Shown: positions 33,096 to 34,267 of the stretch, piece after piece | How the letters are laid out: each line of letters begins with the position of its first letter | Position numbering within the stretch: the first letter of the stretch is position 1 | DNA from: JADJEI01 sp035328465 | GTDB taxonomy: Bacteria > Bacteroidota > Ignavibacteria > Ignavibacteriales > Ignavibacteriaceae | Reading direction: 5' to 3' | Assembly: GCA_035328465.1 (NCBI GenBank) | Contig: DAOLIQ010000028.1 | Coordinates: 1 to 34,267 of the forward strand | DNA length: 34,267 bases | Notes under the pieces: generated by a model | The model's database searches: none | What the model saw: the letters and a program-made list of their open reading frames with translations, nothing else | What the model was told of the DNA's origin: nothing | Translations under genes and position numbers: made by a program

Positions 33096-34115
33096 ATGCC
33101 TACAGTAAAATTCATGACTCTCGCCCGTCATATCATCGAAGGAGAAAGAATGCACCCGGAGGCAACCGGTGAACTTTCTGATCTTCTGCACGATCTTTCA
33201 CTTGCTGCAAAAGTTATTTCACTTGAGGTAAATAAAGCAGGCTTGATAGATATTATTGGTTTCACCGGCAGCGAAAATGTTCACGGAGAGAAAGTAAAAA
33301 AATTAGATATACTTGCTCACGAAATGCTCGTTAAAGCGATGGATCACGGCGGTCACCTCTGTGCGATGGCTTCCGAGGAGGAGGAGGATATAATTCATAT
33401 ACCTAATCAGTTTAATGTTGGCAAATACGTTCTTTTATTTGACCCGCTTGATGGATCTTCCAATATTGATGCAAACATTAATATCGGTACCATTTTTTCC
33501 ATTTTCAAAAGAGTAAGTCCTGAAGGAACGCGCGGTACACTTGCAGATTGCCTGCAGCAAGGCATACATCAGGTTGCAGCCGGCTATGTTGTTTATGGAT
33601 CGAGTACAATGTTGGTTTACTCCGCAGGGCACGGCGTGCACGGTTTTACACTTGACCCATCCTTCGGCGAGTTTATTCTTTCCCATGAAAACATCAAAAT
33701 TCCAGAAAAAGGAAAAATATACAGCATCAATGAAGGGAACTATCTTTATTGGCACCCGGGGTTAAAGAAATACATAAAGTATTTACAGCGTGAAGATAAA
33801 CCAACCAACAGACCATATTCCGGTCGTTACATCGGCTCGATGGTTGCCGATATACACCGCACCTTACTTTACGGCGGAATTTTTATGTACCCATCTGATT
33901 CAAGAAGTCCGAATGGAAAATTGAGGTTGATGTATGAATGTAACCCCATGGCTTATTTGGTTGAAGCAGCAGGCGGACGGGCAATAGACGGCACCCAAAG
34001 AATTTTAGAAGTGCAGCCTTCAAGCCTCCACCAACGAACACCGATTTATATCGGCAGCCCTTATGATGTAACTGTAGTTGAAGATTTCTTAAAGAAAGAA
34101 GAACTTAGTAATTAG
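33096..34115 (+). CDS. fbp: Class I fructose-1,6-bisphosphatase
   Basis: Gluconeogenic enzyme that removes the 1-phosphate of fructose-1,6-bisphosphate. It is 339 residues long, as is usual for the class. The metal and phosphate sites are clear: ASEEEEDI near 90, and LFDPLDGSSNIDANINIGTIF. YSINEGNYLYW, GRYIGSMVADIHRTL and GKLRLMYECNPMAYLVEAAGG match the substrate-binding C-terminal half. A purine-rich AAGGGAAG lies 7-8 nt before the ATG. Stops with TAG. The 152 bp after it hold an inverted pair of palindromic repeats and no gene. Confidence 0.97.
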   Translation: MPTVKFMTLARHIIEGERMHPEATGELSDLLHDLSLAAKVISLEVNKAGLIDIIGFTGSENVHGEKVKKLDILAHEMLVKAMDHGGHLCAMASEEEEDIIHIPNQFNVGKYVLLFDPLDGSSNIDANINIGTIFSIFKRVSPEGTRGTLADCLQQGIHQVAAGYVVYGSSTMLVYSAGHGVHGFTLDPSFGEFILSHENIKIPEKGKIYSINEGNYLYWHPGLKKYIKYLQREDKPTNRPYSGRYIGSMVADIHRTLLYGGIFMYPSDSRSPNGKLRLMYECNPMAYLVEAAGGRAIDGTQRILEVQPSSLHQRTPIYIGSPYDVTVVEDFLKKEELSN

Positions 34116-34121
34116 GGGGAC

Positions 34122-34143
34122 GGATCGGTCAGGAGACCGATCC
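34122..34143 (-). repeat. TGTAGGGA-family palindrome, copy 1 (terminator-like)
   Basis: GGATCGGTC AGGA GACCGATCC is a 9-bp perfect stem followed by CTACA. Read on the minus strand it begins TGTAGG, like copy 2. It starts 6 bp after fbp and may act as its terminator hairpin. Confidence 0.7.
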
Positions 34144-34212
34144 CTACAAATTTAACTCATCAACAAAAGATAATAATCATAGAGTCAATTGTTCAATAAA
34201 TTTTCTATCAAA

Positions 34213-34239
34213 TGTAGGGAACGGACTCCCGTCCGTTCC
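34213..34239 (+). repeat. TGTAGGGA-family palindrome, copy 2 (opposite orientation)
   Basis: TGTAG then GGAACGGAC TCCC GTCCGTTCC: again a 9-bp stem and a 4-nt loop. Compared with copy 1 on the other strand, two stem positions and both their partners have changed together. Confidence 0.7.
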
Positions 34240-34267
34240 GTTGGGGCCGTTGGGGGTAGAGATGTTT

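Overview
The window reads as a chromosomal segment of an AT-rich member of the Bacteroidota/Ignavibacteria (Chlorobi) branch. Three signs support this. One protein carries a type IX secretion sorting tail (YPNPFNPTT, then a YxL/KKILFLK end). Several genes are preceded by the Bacteroidota promoter pattern TTTG-N19-21-TAnnTTTG (metK, prfA, marR, leuS, a small membrane ORF). The DUF4159/DUF4175/BatA gene set is also typical of this group. The species cannot be named from the sequence.

Layout: 1-5.6 kb holds housekeeping genes: metK (-), a FabK-like nitronate monooxygenase (+), ispH (-), prfA (+) and two small membrane proteins. 5.7-10.7 kb is a four-gene signalling operon on the minus strand: PAS histidine kinase, sigma-54 response regulator, STAS antagonist, and a double-receiver PP2C phosphatase. 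10.8-14.9 kb holds a large membrane/coiled-coil DUF4175 protein and a secreted DUF4159 protein. 14.9-16.1 kb is a degenerate zone. It has a frameshifted small gene, an EVE-domain gene with an in-frame TAG, a decayed tRNA, an intact tRNA-Ala(CGC), and a 118-bp tandem repeat of truncated tRNA 3' ends in which a palindrome sits exactly where the anticodon arm should be. 16.1-21.7 kb carries a GNAT acetyltransferase, rmuC, a 49-residue membrane protein, hflX and a BatA-like vWA protein. 21.8-23.3 kb is a MarR-DoxX-SnoaL stress cassette with matching operators. 23.3-24.0 kb is a short type IX cargo-like protein whose sorting domain has taken up a repeat in frame. 24.1-29.2 kb is leuS and serS, split by a YhcG-type nuclease gene that is flanked by a 30-bp direct repeat of the serS start. 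29.4-33.1 kb is a heterodimeric ABC exporter with complementary degenerate sites, followed by class I fbp.

Most genes are ordinary. The unusual content is a dense population of short palindromic interspersed repeats of at least five families. They lie between genes, inside a coding sequence, inside tRNA relics, and as inverted pairs with compensatory stem changes. No transposase or RAYT gene is present here to explain them. The yhcG insertion, which seems to have captured the serS translation start, is the other notable event.
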